Assembly: GCA_016795385.1 (NCBI GenBank)
Contig: JAEUHI010000052.1
Span: 1 to 64,000 of the forward strand
Length of the DNA: 64,000 nt
Direction of reading: 5' to 3'
From: Verrucomicrobiales bacterium
GTDB lineage: Bacteria > Verrucomicrobiota > Verrucomicrobiia > Verrucomicrobiales > DEV007
The notes beneath the pieces were generated by a model. That model was given only the letters and a program-made list of their open reading frames with translations. It had not been told where the DNA came from and made no database searches. The position numbers and the translations under genes were made by a program. Shown here piece after piece: positions 26,306 to 37,147 of the stretch (the first letter of the stretch is position 1; every line of letters starts with the position of its first letter).

Positions 26306-26419
26306 GTGTATCAAGAAAAGGCCTTTTTGATACACAGCGTGTATCAAGAGCGATCTTTAAGGTCATCAAAATCAACGACATACAGAACCACCGATTTTCG
26401 GAGGCAGGCTAGTGTATCA
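26306..26419. repeat. four copies of GTGTATCA, one inverted
   Basis: Direct copies start at 26306, 26339 and 26412; the inverted copy is TGATACAC at 26328-26335. The first and the inverted copy form a near-perfect palindrome through AAAAGG/CCTTTT (about 26307-26334). They could be operators, recombinase-accessory sites or a decayed replication or transfer site. Confidence 0.6.
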
Positions 26420-26919
26420 CGGCTATCCGCTGAACAACAACGAGTTACAACAAAAACTAGGTTTTCGTGGTGGGTTGGTGTGTTGGACGAGAGAGACAAC
26501 ATGTTTGAAGCCGGTCACGGAAGTGGCTCGGGAGAATATCATTTATTAGCTCTAGTCCAGAAATTTCTCTGGCTATGGAAAAAGATTCGGATCGGTGTAG
26601 CTCTCAACAATGTCTAGCAGACCCCGATGGAGAACCGCACACTGCGTCGTGGGAAGCGGTGGATGGGGGGGGCGAGACGTTATCTGCCGCGCTCTCTACC
26701 TAGGCGATCGATGATCGCGACGTTCCGCTTGAAGGGTGAGTTCCAAAGAACAGGACGCGCAGTAATCGATCGGCAGTTGGAACCAACTCCGCCAATAGGG
26801 AAAGCCCCACACTGAGCAGATTCTGAGCAGTTTCAGCCTGTGAATTACCGCGCACGATCACGCAGTGAGGTGAATATTTCCCCTACCTATCGTAACCCAT
26901 TGGAAACCAATGCTCCTGA

Positions 26920-26966
26920 ACGCATTCGTAATGCGTGGGTCGGGGGTTCAATTCCCCCCTTCGGCT
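26920..26966 (+). pseudogene. tRNA-Thr(CGU) 3' fragment, probable attachment-site scar
   Basis: The sequence starts at the anticodon stem. ACGCA (26920-26924) pairs with TGCGT (26932-26936) around loop TTCGTAA, giving anticodon CGU. Then come the variable loop GGGTC, the T-arm GGGGG-TTCAATT-CCCCC (26942-26958), the acceptor strand CTTCGGC (26959-26965) and discriminator T. The 5' acceptor strand and D-arm are missing upstream, so no working tRNA can form. Integrases that target tRNA genes leave exactly such a 3' piece at the far end of their element. Confidence 0.75.
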
Positions 26967-27152
26967 CGCCAAACGCGTTTCCCTTCGATCCGCCGGTTCC
27001 CGACCGCCCCCGCTTCCGATTACGCGATCGGGCCATTTGCCGACCGCAATCGCGCGGAATTTGTGATCTTTCCTGTCACAAATTTAGCTCGCCATCGCCA
27101 ACGAATACGGAAATACTCCACGACTCGATTCTTTTCAGACCACGACTTTCCC

Positions 27153-29576
27153 ATGAGCATTCAGGAACTCACCCAATCGCTTTCCGCCGATCCCGGTAAC
27201 TGGGAGTTGCGCCTCTCTCTCGTCCAAGCCTTGGTCGCCGAGGGGAATCACGAGGGTGCGGTCGATGTCGTGAACCAAGGCGAAGCCATTCCCCATGAGG
27301 CCGCTCCCTGGCTCGCCGCCGCCAAGACTTACGCGGCCGTCGGAGCGATCGAGCAAGCCGGCGCCCTCGTCGCCACCTCGCTCGAGATCGATCCCGATTA
27401 CGAGCCGGCCAAAGCCTACCGCAAGGAACTCGCCCTCCTCGCCCCGCAGGTGCCGCTCGCCCTCACCGCGGAAGACCTCGAGGAAGATACCAGCCCCGAT
27501 GCCGCGCGGAGCGCTCCGGTGCAAGAGGCCGTCCCCCTCCTCCGGAAGAGCGGAGACGGCGCCCCCGCCGCCCCTATCTCCCTGCCCAAAGTTTCCTTCT
27601 CCAGCCACGAGATCGAGGCTCTCAAGGAAGCCGAGGAAGCCGTCAAACTCCGTCGTGCCACCACGAAACGCCGGGATCAATTCAACTCGCTGACAATCAC
27701 CGTGCTCATTCACGTCGCGATCTTCCTCGCCCTGACGCTCGTGGTGACCCAGGAGCCTCCGCGCATCCCGCCGCAGATCGTCGCCGCCTCGGCCACGAAG
27801 GAGCAGCAGGAAGTCATCGAGAACGTGAAGATGGACAAACCGACCCTCGAGCCGACGACGGCGGTGAATTCTTCGGTGGCGGACATCATTTCGGTCAGTT
27901 CCACCTCGTCCTTCTCGGTCTCCAGCGTCGATGTCCCCGTGGCCGACGTGGCCATGGAGATGGGCATGCAGTTCAATCCCTCCATGAGTCTCGGCATGCC
28001 GACCTCGACGACGTCGAAAATGATGTTCGGCCAGGCCATGGAGATGGAGGGCGAAGTCCTCGGCGTCATTCTCGACGTCTCGGGGTCGATGGCCGAATTC
28101 CTCCCTGCCGTGGTGCGGGAAGTCGACAAAAACTTCAAGGATTCCCCCGTCGTTTACGTCCGCAACATGCTCCTCTCCCAGGACAATCGCGAGGGCGAGG
28201 CACGTCTCATCATTCCCGAAGAAGTGGTGCCCTACGACCCGGTCTACAAGACCCACACCCCCTACTGGTTCCTCTGGCATGACCTCCCCCGGAAAGCGCC
28301 ACAGCGCTATGTCGATCGTCTCATCGAGACCTTCAAGACGCGTCCGAACCAATTCATCACCACCGGCCGCGGGTGGGATGGCAGTAGCCTCATCGTCGCG
28401 ACCGACTTCCTCATGGAGGAGAAAATCGACGCGCTCTACATCTTCTCCGACTTCGAGGACTTCGTCGACGAAGACATCGCCGCCGAGATCGGTCAAAAAC
28501 TCGGCCGTCGCAAGATCCGCACCTACATCCAACCCGCCGAGAAGAGCACCGAATTCCTCGACGTGATGACGAAGAAGATCGCGAACAAGACGCTCGGGCG
28601 CCAAATGCCCTCGCTGGTTTCGCTCCTCCGCGGCAACGAAGAGACCGAAGTGACGTCCTTGATGCCCCAGAAGCGCCAGGATGATGTCGCCGCCCTCGCC
28701 AACATCAATGTGAAACTGGCCACCCCGCGCACCGAGATTTCGGCAGAGCCCTTCTATGCCTTCAAGCCCAACAAGGATTGGACCGAGATCCACCGCCTCT
28801 CCGAGCCCGAGTACGATGCCGTGTTCTACGGTCCCGAGGCCCGTGTCGAGATCTTCCTGAAGAATGCCGAAGGCAAGTACATCCAGAATCCCATCACCTT
28901 CTTCTACCACGCGTGGAAGGAGGTCCCGGAAAATCCGGATCCCCGCTTCCGCACGCGTCCCCGGAAATTCCTCCGTCTCGAAGAGCCGCCCAGCTTCGAC
29001 GGCAAGGAGATCATCTGGAAGATGGTCCTCGAGGATGAATACAAATTCCGCGTCCACCTCTACCTCGGACGCAAGGGGATGAACGCCACCTATGTGGCCG
29101 ACGTCCACGAGGACAACAACGATTCCTCCTGGATCGGCTTCCGCATCCCCGCACTCGCCACCGAGAACAAGGATATGTATTATTCCTACGATTTCCCCCC
29201 CGAGGGCCTGAAACTCGATCAGGTGCGCGAGGCCGTGAAAGCCAACGAGGTCATCTTCAACCTCCCCCGCGGCGAACGGGATCGCTTCATCAAACAATGG
29301 GGCATCTCCGGATTCGACATGGGCTACAACACCCGGAAATACAACGAGCTGATCCGGCAACTGCCCCAGGGAATCCGCGATGTCGTCGTGCAAGGCCCGT
29401 CCTTCGGACCCCGCAAATTCCACGCCCGCACCACCAGCAGCAAGATTTTCCTCAGCGGCGGTGCCGGACGCGCCGACATCGAGCCATGGGAAAGCTACTG
29501 GTTCGCCCTGAACCGCAGCCGTGCCGAGCGCGAGAGCTTCACCAAGACCGAAGCGATCGAAATCCAGATCGAATAA
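27153..29576 (+). CDS. TPR - membrane helix - vWA domain protein
   Basis: 807 residues from the ATG at 27153; the frame is open back to 26910 but runs through the tRNA fragment. Domains in order: two or three TPR-like units (1-95), an acidic linker, one membrane helix (about 180-199), a Met/Ser-rich stretch, then a vWA-like fold with the metal-site motif DVSGSM (308-313) and a Rossmann strand ALYIFSDFEDF. The last 250 residues are a separate beta-rich region. The N-terminus should be cytoplasmic and the vWA part periplasmic. Such proteins recur in Verrucomicrobiota; the function is not established. A terminator follows. Confidence 0.75.
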   Translation: MSIQELTQSLSADPGNWELRLSLVQALVAEGNHEGAVDVVNQGEAIPHEAAPWLAAAKTYAAVGAIEQAGALVATSLEIDPDYEPAKAYRKELALLAPQVPLALTAEDLEEDTSPDAARSAPVQEAVPLLRKSGDGAPAAPISLPKVSFSSHEIEALKEAEEAVKLRRATTKRRDQFNSLTITVLIHVAIFLALTLVVTQEPPRIPPQIVAASATKEQQEVIENVKMDKPTLEPTTAVNSSVADIISVSSTSSFSVSSVDVPVADVAMEMGMQFNPSMSLGMPTSTTSKMMFGQAMEMEGEVLGVILDVSGSMAEFLPAVVREVDKNFKDSPVVYVRNMLLSQDNREGEARLIIPEEVVPYDPVYKTHTPYWFLWHDLPRKAPQRYVDRLIETFKTRPNQFITTGRGWDGSSLIVATDFLMEEKIDALYIFSDFEDFVDEDIAAEIGQKLGRRKIRTYIQPAEKSTEFLDVMTKKIANKTLGRQMPSLVSLLRGNEETEVTSLMPQKRQDDVAALANINVKLATPRTEISAEPFYAFKPNKDWTEIHRLSEPEYDAVFYGPEARVEIFLKNAEGKYIQNPITFFYHAWKEVPENPDPRFRTRPRKFLRLEEPPSFDGKEIIWKMVLEDEYKFRVHLYLGRKGMNATYVADVHEDNNDSSWIGFRIPALATENKDMYYSYDFPPEGLKLDQVREAVKANEVIFNLPRGERDRFIKQWGISGFDMGYNTRKYNELIRQLPQGIRDVVVQGPSFGPRKFHARTTSSKIFLSGGAGRADIEPWESYWFALNRSRAERESFTKTEAIEIQIE

Positions 29577-29613
29577 GGGAAGCAACAGCGCCCTGCGCTG
29601 CGGCGCACCAATG

Positions 29614-29648
29614 ACCCGGGCTGTCGATTTCGCGGCCCGGGTTTTTTT
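29614..29648 (+). terminator. Rho-independent terminator of the TPR-vWA gene
   Basis: ACCCGGGC (29614-29621) pairs with GCCCGGGT (29635-29642), then a run of seven T. It lies 38 bp after the stop codon and touches the end of the convergent gene. Confidence 0.88.
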
Positions 29649-30858
29649 ATCTTCCTCCCTGGCGGATCTCCGAACCCTCGAAGTAGATGCGGATCCGGTA
29701 GGTCGTGTTCGGGCGGAATTCGATTTCGCCCGTATGCACATTCACCCGCTCCGGAATCTTCGTGAGCTGTTTGTCGATCACCGCATGGTAGCCTCGGTCC
29801 GAAAAGACATCGATCAGCATCCCGAGGGCGAGGGGATCCGCCAGGACCTCGTCCTCATTGTTGATGACCGCACGACCGGAGATCGCATGACGTTGAATGA
29901 TCGGAATGAACTTCGTCTGGATCAGTGAAACGACTTTCCCGAAGAGTTCGCGGTGTTCGCGGGCATAGCCGTCGAGCCGACGGACCAACTCCTGCCGCGC
30001 GTGGACGACGATCTCATGGGCGAGCGGAATGTCGCGGACCATCTCGAAGGTCGCCGGCTCCAACTCCAGCGAACTCTGGTATTGCAGCTCCTTGAGAATA
30101 TTCTGCTCCACCTCCGAGACCGTGCCCTGGGCATTGACGAGGTGATAGAAAAAGATCTCCCGGAGGGATTGCAGGGCATCCCACGTGCTCTCTTTGAACA
30201 CGCGGTAGCGGTGTTTGGCGGCCTCCACGTCGAGATCGGTGGGGCGGAGTTCCTGCAGCTCGCCGACTCCCGTGGCCTGCACCTCCTCGTTGTGCCGGGC
30301 GATCTGGCGACCACGGAAAAGCTGGCGGTCGACGCTCGTCTTCTCATCCACAAAGAGGACCATCACGTGAATGGTGGGGCGGCGGAAATGAGCCGCGAGG
30401 GGCCCATCGGCATACTTCCGGTGAAGCGCACCGATCTTTTTCACCAGGAGCTTCATGCACTCCACCTGCACCTTCGTACGAGGGAATCCGTCGAGGACCG
30501 CTCCGTCACGAAATTCGGGTTCCAGCATCTTTCGGAGGAGGATCCCCATCACCTCGCGATCCCCCACCAACATCCCCTTGTCCTTCAAAGCCCTGGCCTC
30601 GGGGCTGTCCAGCAGGGCGCTGACCACGATCGGCGGGCAGGTGAATCCCCGGGCCTTCATGATGAAACCCGTATTCGTGCCTTTGCCCGATCCCGGAGCA
30701 CCACCCAGAAGGATGATTTCCTTGGGAAAGCGGAGATTTTCCAGACCCATCTCTTCGACGAGCCCCTTCCACACCGAGGCGAAAATCACCTGGGCGTCCT
30801 TGATCTCCACCTCCGCGAGATTTGCCACTGGGGCGGTTTCCGTATCCGGATCGTTCAT
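29647..30858 (-). CDS. adenylate-kinase-like protein with long C-terminal extension
   Basis: 403 residues, about twice the length of adenylate kinase. A P-loop GGAPGSGKGT (52-61) and the DGFPRT motif (123-128) identify a nucleoside monophosphate kinase fold, followed by a lid-like region with DEKTSVDRQLFRGRQIARH. About 180 extra residues follow: a helical part (YRVFKESTWDALQSLREIFF) and a C-terminal alpha/beta domain with FIPIIQRHAISGRAVINNED. The substrate may be AMP or another nucleotide; the extension suggests a specialised role. It converges on the TPR-vWA gene. Confidence 0.8.
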   Translation of the reverse strand: MNDPDTETAPVANLAEVEIKDAQVIFASVWKGLVEEMGLENLRFPKEIILLGGAPGSGKGTNTGFIMKARGFTCPPIVVSALLDSPEARALKDKGMLVGDREVMGILLRKMLEPEFRDGAVLDGFPRTKVQVECMKLLVKKIGALHRKYADGPLAAHFRRPTIHVMVLFVDEKTSVDRQLFRGRQIARHNEEVQATGVGELQELRPTDLDVEAAKHRYRVFKESTWDALQSLREIFFYHLVNAQGTVSEVEQNILKELQYQSSLELEPATFEMVRDIPLAHEIVVHARQELVRRLDGYAREHRELFGKVVSLIQTKFIPIIQRHAISGRAVINNEDEVLADPLALGMLIDVFSDRGYHAVIDKQLTKIPERVNVHTGEIEFRPNTTYRIRIYFEGSEIRQGGR

Positions 30859-30955
30859 CCCATGCCCTTGCCCGCATTTCCCACCTCGCGCAAGCGGGAA
30901 TCCCGCCGAGACCGGATGACGCGGGGTCTGCCAGCCTCCCTGGGGTCACTTCCCC

Positions 30956-31708
30956 TCACGATTCCGGTGGCGGGAGGTCGTCGAGGACTTTGTCGAGGTA
31001 GGTTTTGACGGGCGAAGGGATCGCCTCGAAGCCCGCGGCAGATCGCGGTTGGCCCATGGCGTGGCGCATGGCGTTGTGCATCAGATACCGGCCCGTGACG
31101 ACGTTGAGATGGATATCGTCGCGGTAGAGATCTTCAATCCGGGAAAAAGGAGACTTCTGGGCGTCGATGTCTTCGGCAATCCGGGCGAGGAGATCCTGGG
31201 CCCGCGTCTGCCGGAAGAGGCGGCCCGGATGCAAATCGCGCAGCCTGGCGACCACCCCCTCAAGGTAGGCGGGACTGTGCTGCATCTTTCCCGCCGATGA
31301 TTTCAAGCCATACTCCTCGGCGCGGGTCTTCGCTCTGGCCCATCCCGAATGGATCACAAAGACCGCTTTCGGCTGCATCCGGACGAACTCGGAGATCACC
31401 GCGACATCCTCCTCCAGACTGCTTCCGTAGTGCACCTGTACCGAGATGAAGTCGTAGGCCTTGCTTTTCAGTGCCTCGGGCCAAAGCGTCGAGTTCTTCA
31501 CGCAGGGATTCTGCGGATTCTCGTAGATGAAGGGCAGGCTCTTTCCACAATCCACATGCCATTGCACATCGCCATCGAGCTTCGACGGCACCGTGTCCTG
31601 CGTGAGCGAATTGCCGATGAGAAAAAACGACCGGGACTCTCCCGCGTCGGCACCTTGCATCGACACCGCCAGGATCCCCGCAAAAACGAGCCAAGAGGGT
31701 TGCTTCAT
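30956..31708 (-). CDS. secreted SGNH/GDSL-like hydrolase
   Basis: 250 residues from the ATG at 31708, where a signal peptide begins (MKQPSWLVFAGILAVSMQ); a longer frame to 31816 lacks one. The block I nucleophile is in LIGNSLTQ and the C-terminal catalytic pair in DDIHLN, both typical of SGNH esterases. The middle part has VHSGWARAKTRAEEYG. Probably a periplasmic esterase, perhaps acting on acetylated glycans. It is divergent from the DUF1080 gene with 106 bp between starts. Confidence 0.75.
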   Translation of the reverse strand: MKQPSWLVFAGILAVSMQGADAGESRSFFLIGNSLTQDTVPSKLDGDVQWHVDCGKSLPFIYENPQNPCVKNSTLWPEALKSKAYDFISVQVHYGSSLEEDVAVISEFVRMQPKAVFVIHSGWARAKTRAEEYGLKSSAGKMQHSPAYLEGVVARLRDLHPGRLFRQTRAQDLLARIAEDIDAQKSPFSRIEDLYRDDIHLNVVTGRYLMHNAMRHAMGQPRSAAGFEAIPSPVKTYLDKVLDDLPPPES

Positions 31709-31814
31709 GAAGCGAACCCTATCGTACGGACCGATCACCCACCATCGCACGATCCCGTCCCGGGTTCCGTGCAAAAGATTCGCTTCGGGAGGAGAGATCC
31801 TGATAGACTTCCCC

Positions 31815-32558
31815 ATGATCGCGAATCCCCGGATCCTCTTTCTCGCCCTCTCCGCGGCTCCTTATCTCCTCAGCGCCTCCCCGAATCCGGTGCCCGAGGG
31901 TTTCCAATCCCTTTTCAACGGAAAGGACCTCGACGGCTGGGTCATTCCGGAGGGCGACAATGGACATTGGAAAGTGCTCGAGGGCGTGATCGACTACGAC
32001 GCCCAATCGGAAGCCACGGGTGACAAGAATCTCTGGACCAAGGAAGAATACGGCGACTTCGAGCTCCGTCTCGACTGGCGCATCAAGGAGACGACCGGCT
32101 TTTACGACGTGCCCTACGTCCTCCCCGACGGCAGCACCGTGAAGGGGCCGGATGGCAAAAACCTCACCCACCCGATGCCGAACGCCGATTCGGGAGTCTA
32201 CCTCCGCGGCATGTCGAAGTATCAGCTGAACATCTGGTGCTGGCCGATCGGCTCCGGGGAAGTTTACGGCATCCGCAACAACGAGAAACTGCCGCAGGAG
32301 ATCCGCGCGGGCGTGAAACCGAGACTCAAGGCCGACCATCCCGTCGGTCACTGGAACACCTTCGTGATCACGATGAAGGGCGACCGCCTCACCGTCATCC
32401 TCAACGGCCACACCATCATCGAAAACGCCCTTCTCCCCGACGTGCCGGAAAAAGGCCGGATCGCGCTGCAACACCATGGTGGGAAGAAACCCGATGGCAC
32501 TTGGTCGCCCGCCTCGAGCCTCGTCCAATTCCGGAACCTCTTCATCAAGCCCCTGTGA
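31815..32558 (+). CDS. secreted DUF1080 (3-keto-disaccharide hydrolase-like) protein
   Basis: 247 residues from the ATG at 31815, where a signal peptide begins (MIANPRILFLALSAAPYLLS). The DUF1080 hallmark is present: FQSLFNGKDLDGW near the mature N-terminus, a concanavalin-like sandwich with FELRLDWRIKE, then NADSGVYLRG, and a final HHGG...FRNLFIKPL strand. Members of this family bind or cleave glycans, some 3-keto-glycosides, in the periplasm. The next gene starts 5 bp after the stop, so the two form an operon. Confidence 0.85.
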   Translation: MIANPRILFLALSAAPYLLSASPNPVPEGFQSLFNGKDLDGWVIPEGDNGHWKVLEGVIDYDAQSEATGDKNLWTKEEYGDFELRLDWRIKETTGFYDVPYVLPDGSTVKGPDGKNLTHPMPNADSGVYLRGMSKYQLNIWCWPIGSGEVYGIRNNEKLPQEIRAGVKPRLKADHPVGHWNTFVITMKGDRLTVILNGHTIIENALLPDVPEKGRIALQHHGGKKPDGTWSPASSLVQFRNLFIKPL

Positions 32559-32563
32559 GATCC

Positions 32564-34876
32564 ATGAAACGCCTCCTTTACCTGCTCCCGGCCATTTTTC
32601 TTTCCCCTCTCCCGGCTCAGGAGGCCGCGGAAAAAACCGACACGCCGGCCGGCCATTCCTATCACGGCGAAGTCTTCAACGAAGGGCCGCGTCAGGCCGC
32701 CGTCCTCATCCCCGGCACCGGAGAAATCCACCTCGAAGTGACAACGAAGTCGGAGGAAGCGCGCCGTTTCTTCCAGCAGGGAGTCGGCCAGCTCCACGGC
32801 TACTGGTTTTTCGAAGCCGAGCGGAGTTTCCGTCAGGCGGCGAAACTCGATCCGGAAGCCGCCATGTTCTACTGGGGCATGGCCATGGCGAACTTCAAGA
32901 ACGACACCCGGGGCAAGAAGTTCATCGATGAAGCGGTGGAGCGCAAAGCCCAGGCCTCCGACCGCGAGAAACTCTGGATCGACGGGCTCGCCGCCTACTT
33001 CAAGGACCCCAAGGCCGACGCGAAGAAGCGTCTGCGCGATTATGTGCGGACTCTGGAGAAGATCCTCGAGAAACATCCCGGCGAAGTGGAGGCGGAAGCC
33101 TTCCTCCTCCACCAGGTCTTTTACAACAGCGGCAAGGAACTCCCGATCTCGAGCCATTACGCGATGAACCTGCTCGCGGAGAAGATCCTGACCAAACACC
33201 CCGATCATCCCGCGAATCACTTCCAGATCCACCTCTGGGACAACACCGATCCGGCCCAGGCCCTGAAGGCGGCGGCAAACTGCGGTCCCGCCGCCCCCGG
33301 CATCGCCCACATGTGGCACATGCCCGGCCACACCTATTCGAAGCTGCAGCGCTACACCGACGCGGTCTGGCAGCAGGAGGCCTCCGCCCGGGTCGATCAC
33401 GCCCACATGATCCGCTACCTCATCGTCCCGGATCAGATCCACAATTTCGCCCACAACAACGAGTGGCTCATCCGCAATCTCGACTACCTCGGCCAGCACC
33501 ACCGCGCCGTCGATCTCGCGCGAAACATGATTTCCCTGCCCCGTCTCGCGAAGTTCAAGACGGTGGACAAGAAGGAAGTCTTCGATCCCTCCGGAGGCAG
33601 CTGGCAGTATGGCCGCCAGCGCCTCCGCGACACCCTCGTCCGCTACGAGGATTGGAGGCAGGTCATCGCGCTGTCCGGCGACGGGAAAGACAAGACCGCC
33701 CCGCTCCATCCCGATGGCGAATCGATCACCGAGACCGATTACCATCGTTATGTCGCCATCGCCAAATTCGAGAGCGGCGAGCATGAGGGAGCCGCGAAAC
33801 ACCTCGCCGAACTCGAGCAGCGGCTTTCCGCCAAACAGGCCGAGAAGAACAAGGCCGTCGCGGACGCCGAAAAGAAAGCCAGGGATGCGAAGAAGGACGA
33901 CAAGGCGATCGAGGAAGCGAAGAAAGCCGCCGCGAAGAATTTCGAAAAGGCGGTCGCCGATCTGGAGAATCCGGTGAACGAACTGCGAGTCTACGCCGCT
34001 CTCTCGGCCAGCCCGCCGGACCCGGCCAAGGCACTCGAACTTCTGCCGAAGCTCAAGGATCTGGCAAAGTGGCGCCATGCGGCACTCTGGCAGCGGGCTC
34101 GCAAAGGCGACGAAGCCATCAAGCTCGCGGGCGAAGCCGTCGGTTCGGGCAAAAACGAAGTGCTGCCCCTCGTCGCCCAAGTCCGCATCCTCCACGCGAA
34201 TGGAGAAATGGACAAAGCCAAGGAGGCCTTCACGAAGCTCCGCACGGTCGCCCACAGTGCGGATCCCGATCTGATCGTCTTCGAGCCACTCGCCCCCATC
34301 GTGAAAGAATTCGGATATCCCGAAGACTGGCGTCTCGATCCGGAAGCACCCCGGGATCTGGGCGAGCGGCCCGACCTCGACGCGCTCGGCCCCTTCCGCT
34401 GGACGCCCCCGGCCGCCCCCGCGGCGACCCTCACCAACATCGAGGGCAAGACCGAGCCCCTCTTCACCGCCGGTGGCCGCCCGAGGGTGGCGGTCTTTTT
34501 CCTGGGAAAAGGCTGCACCCATTGCATGGAGCAACTCAATGCCTTCGCTCCCGTCGCAAAACGTTTCGATGAAGCCGGGATCGATCTCATCGCGGTCAGC
34601 ACCGACACCCCGGAGAGATTGAAACAGACCCTCGCGGGCGAAAAGGGGAAAACATCACCCTTCCCCTTCCCTCTCTACTCCGATTCCGGCCTCGCGGCCT
34701 TCAAAGCCTATCGCGCCTACGACGACTTCGAGGAGATGCCCTTGCACGGCACCTACCTGATCGACGGCGGAGGCAGGATCCGGTGGCTCGAGATCAGCTA
34801 CCAGCCCTTCATGAAGCCGGAATGGCTCCTGGAGGAATGCCAACGGCTCCTCGCCCTCGGGACGGGGGAAAGCTGA
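32564..34876 (+). CDS. secreted TPR protein with C-terminal peroxiredoxin/thioredoxin-like domain
   Basis: 770 residues from the ATG at 32564 (signal peptide MKRLLYLLPAIFLSPLPAQ). Residues about 60-600 are tetratricopeptide-like helices (for example HGYWFFEAERSFRQAAKLDP) with HMPGHTYSKL as a conserved patch, interrupted by a Lys/Glu/Ala-rich coiled coil (about 420-480). The last 150 residues form an AhpC/TlpA-type thioredoxin fold with CTHC (Cys651, Cys654) and a cis-Pro region near EMPLHGTYLI. It may act as a periplasmic disulfide reductase docked to partners by the TPRs. Co-transcribed with the DUF1080 gene. Confidence 0.8.
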   Translation: MKRLLYLLPAIFLSPLPAQEAAEKTDTPAGHSYHGEVFNEGPRQAAVLIPGTGEIHLEVTTKSEEARRFFQQGVGQLHGYWFFEAERSFRQAAKLDPEAAMFYWGMAMANFKNDTRGKKFIDEAVERKAQASDREKLWIDGLAAYFKDPKADAKKRLRDYVRTLEKILEKHPGEVEAEAFLLHQVFYNSGKELPISSHYAMNLLAEKILTKHPDHPANHFQIHLWDNTDPAQALKAAANCGPAAPGIAHMWHMPGHTYSKLQRYTDAVWQQEASARVDHAHMIRYLIVPDQIHNFAHNNEWLIRNLDYLGQHHRAVDLARNMISLPRLAKFKTVDKKEVFDPSGGSWQYGRQRLRDTLVRYEDWRQVIALSGDGKDKTAPLHPDGESITETDYHRYVAIAKFESGEHEGAAKHLAELEQRLSAKQAEKNKAVADAEKKARDAKKDDKAIEEAKKAAAKNFEKAVADLENPVNELRVYAALSASPPDPAKALELLPKLKDLAKWRHAALWQRARKGDEAIKLAGEAVGSGKNEVLPLVAQVRILHANGEMDKAKEAFTKLRTVAHSADPDLIVFEPLAPIVKEFGYPEDWRLDPEAPRDLGERPDLDALGPFRWTPPAAPAATLTNIEGKTEPLFTAGGRPRVAVFFLGKGCTHCMEQLNAFAPVAKRFDEAGIDLIAVSTDTPERLKQTLAGEKGKTSPFPFPLYSDSGLAAFKAYRAYDDFEEMPLHGTYLIDGGGRIRWLEISYQPFMKPEWLLEECQRLLALGTGES

Positions 34877-34879
34877 GGA

Positions 34880-36934
<2,055 letters not shown>

Positions 36935-37147
36935 GAATTCGTGTTGTAGAGAATACGGCACACGCCGCCACCTCGATCCTACCACAAGGCCACCCCCCAC
37001 GCAAACGGCGCCTACGCCCCCATTGCCGCATCACGCCGATGCGGGACCTTTCTACAAGCACGGCTTATTCCATTTGGCAAATAATAAGAAAATCTAATCT
37101 CGATTTCATTTGTCGGTTCATTCCACCTAAAATAAGTTTTGCTCATT

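Larger units (their letters stand above)
25994..27152. other. 1.16-kb gene-free stretch, island right edge
   Basis: No open frame here looks like a protein. The stretch has lower GC than its surroundings, in-frame stops in all directions, a cluster of GTGTATCA repeats (26306-26419) and the tRNA-Thr 3' fragment (26920-26966). A minus-strand frame at 26059-26283 (74 codons) resembles nothing I recognise. The stretch reads as the decayed end of an inserted element. Confidence 0.6.

Noticed and set aside
26920..26966. Functional tRNA-Thr
   Set aside because: No D-arm or 5' acceptor strand in the preceding 60 bases, so a cloverleaf cannot form.
26910..27152. N-terminal extension of the TPR-vWA protein
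   Set aside because: The extension translates the tRNA-Thr fragment and AT-rich spacer; MSIQELTQSL at 27153 fits a TPR start.
27135..29741. 868-codon open frame antisense to the TPR-vWA gene
   Set aside because: It mirrors the codon pattern of the plus-strand gene, is rich in Gly/Asp/His with no domain, and reads through the terminator; an artefact of high GC.
32348..34534. 728-codon minus-strand frame opposite the TPR-thioredoxin gene
   Set aside because: Shadow frame; the plus strand has signal peptide, TPRs and CTHC.
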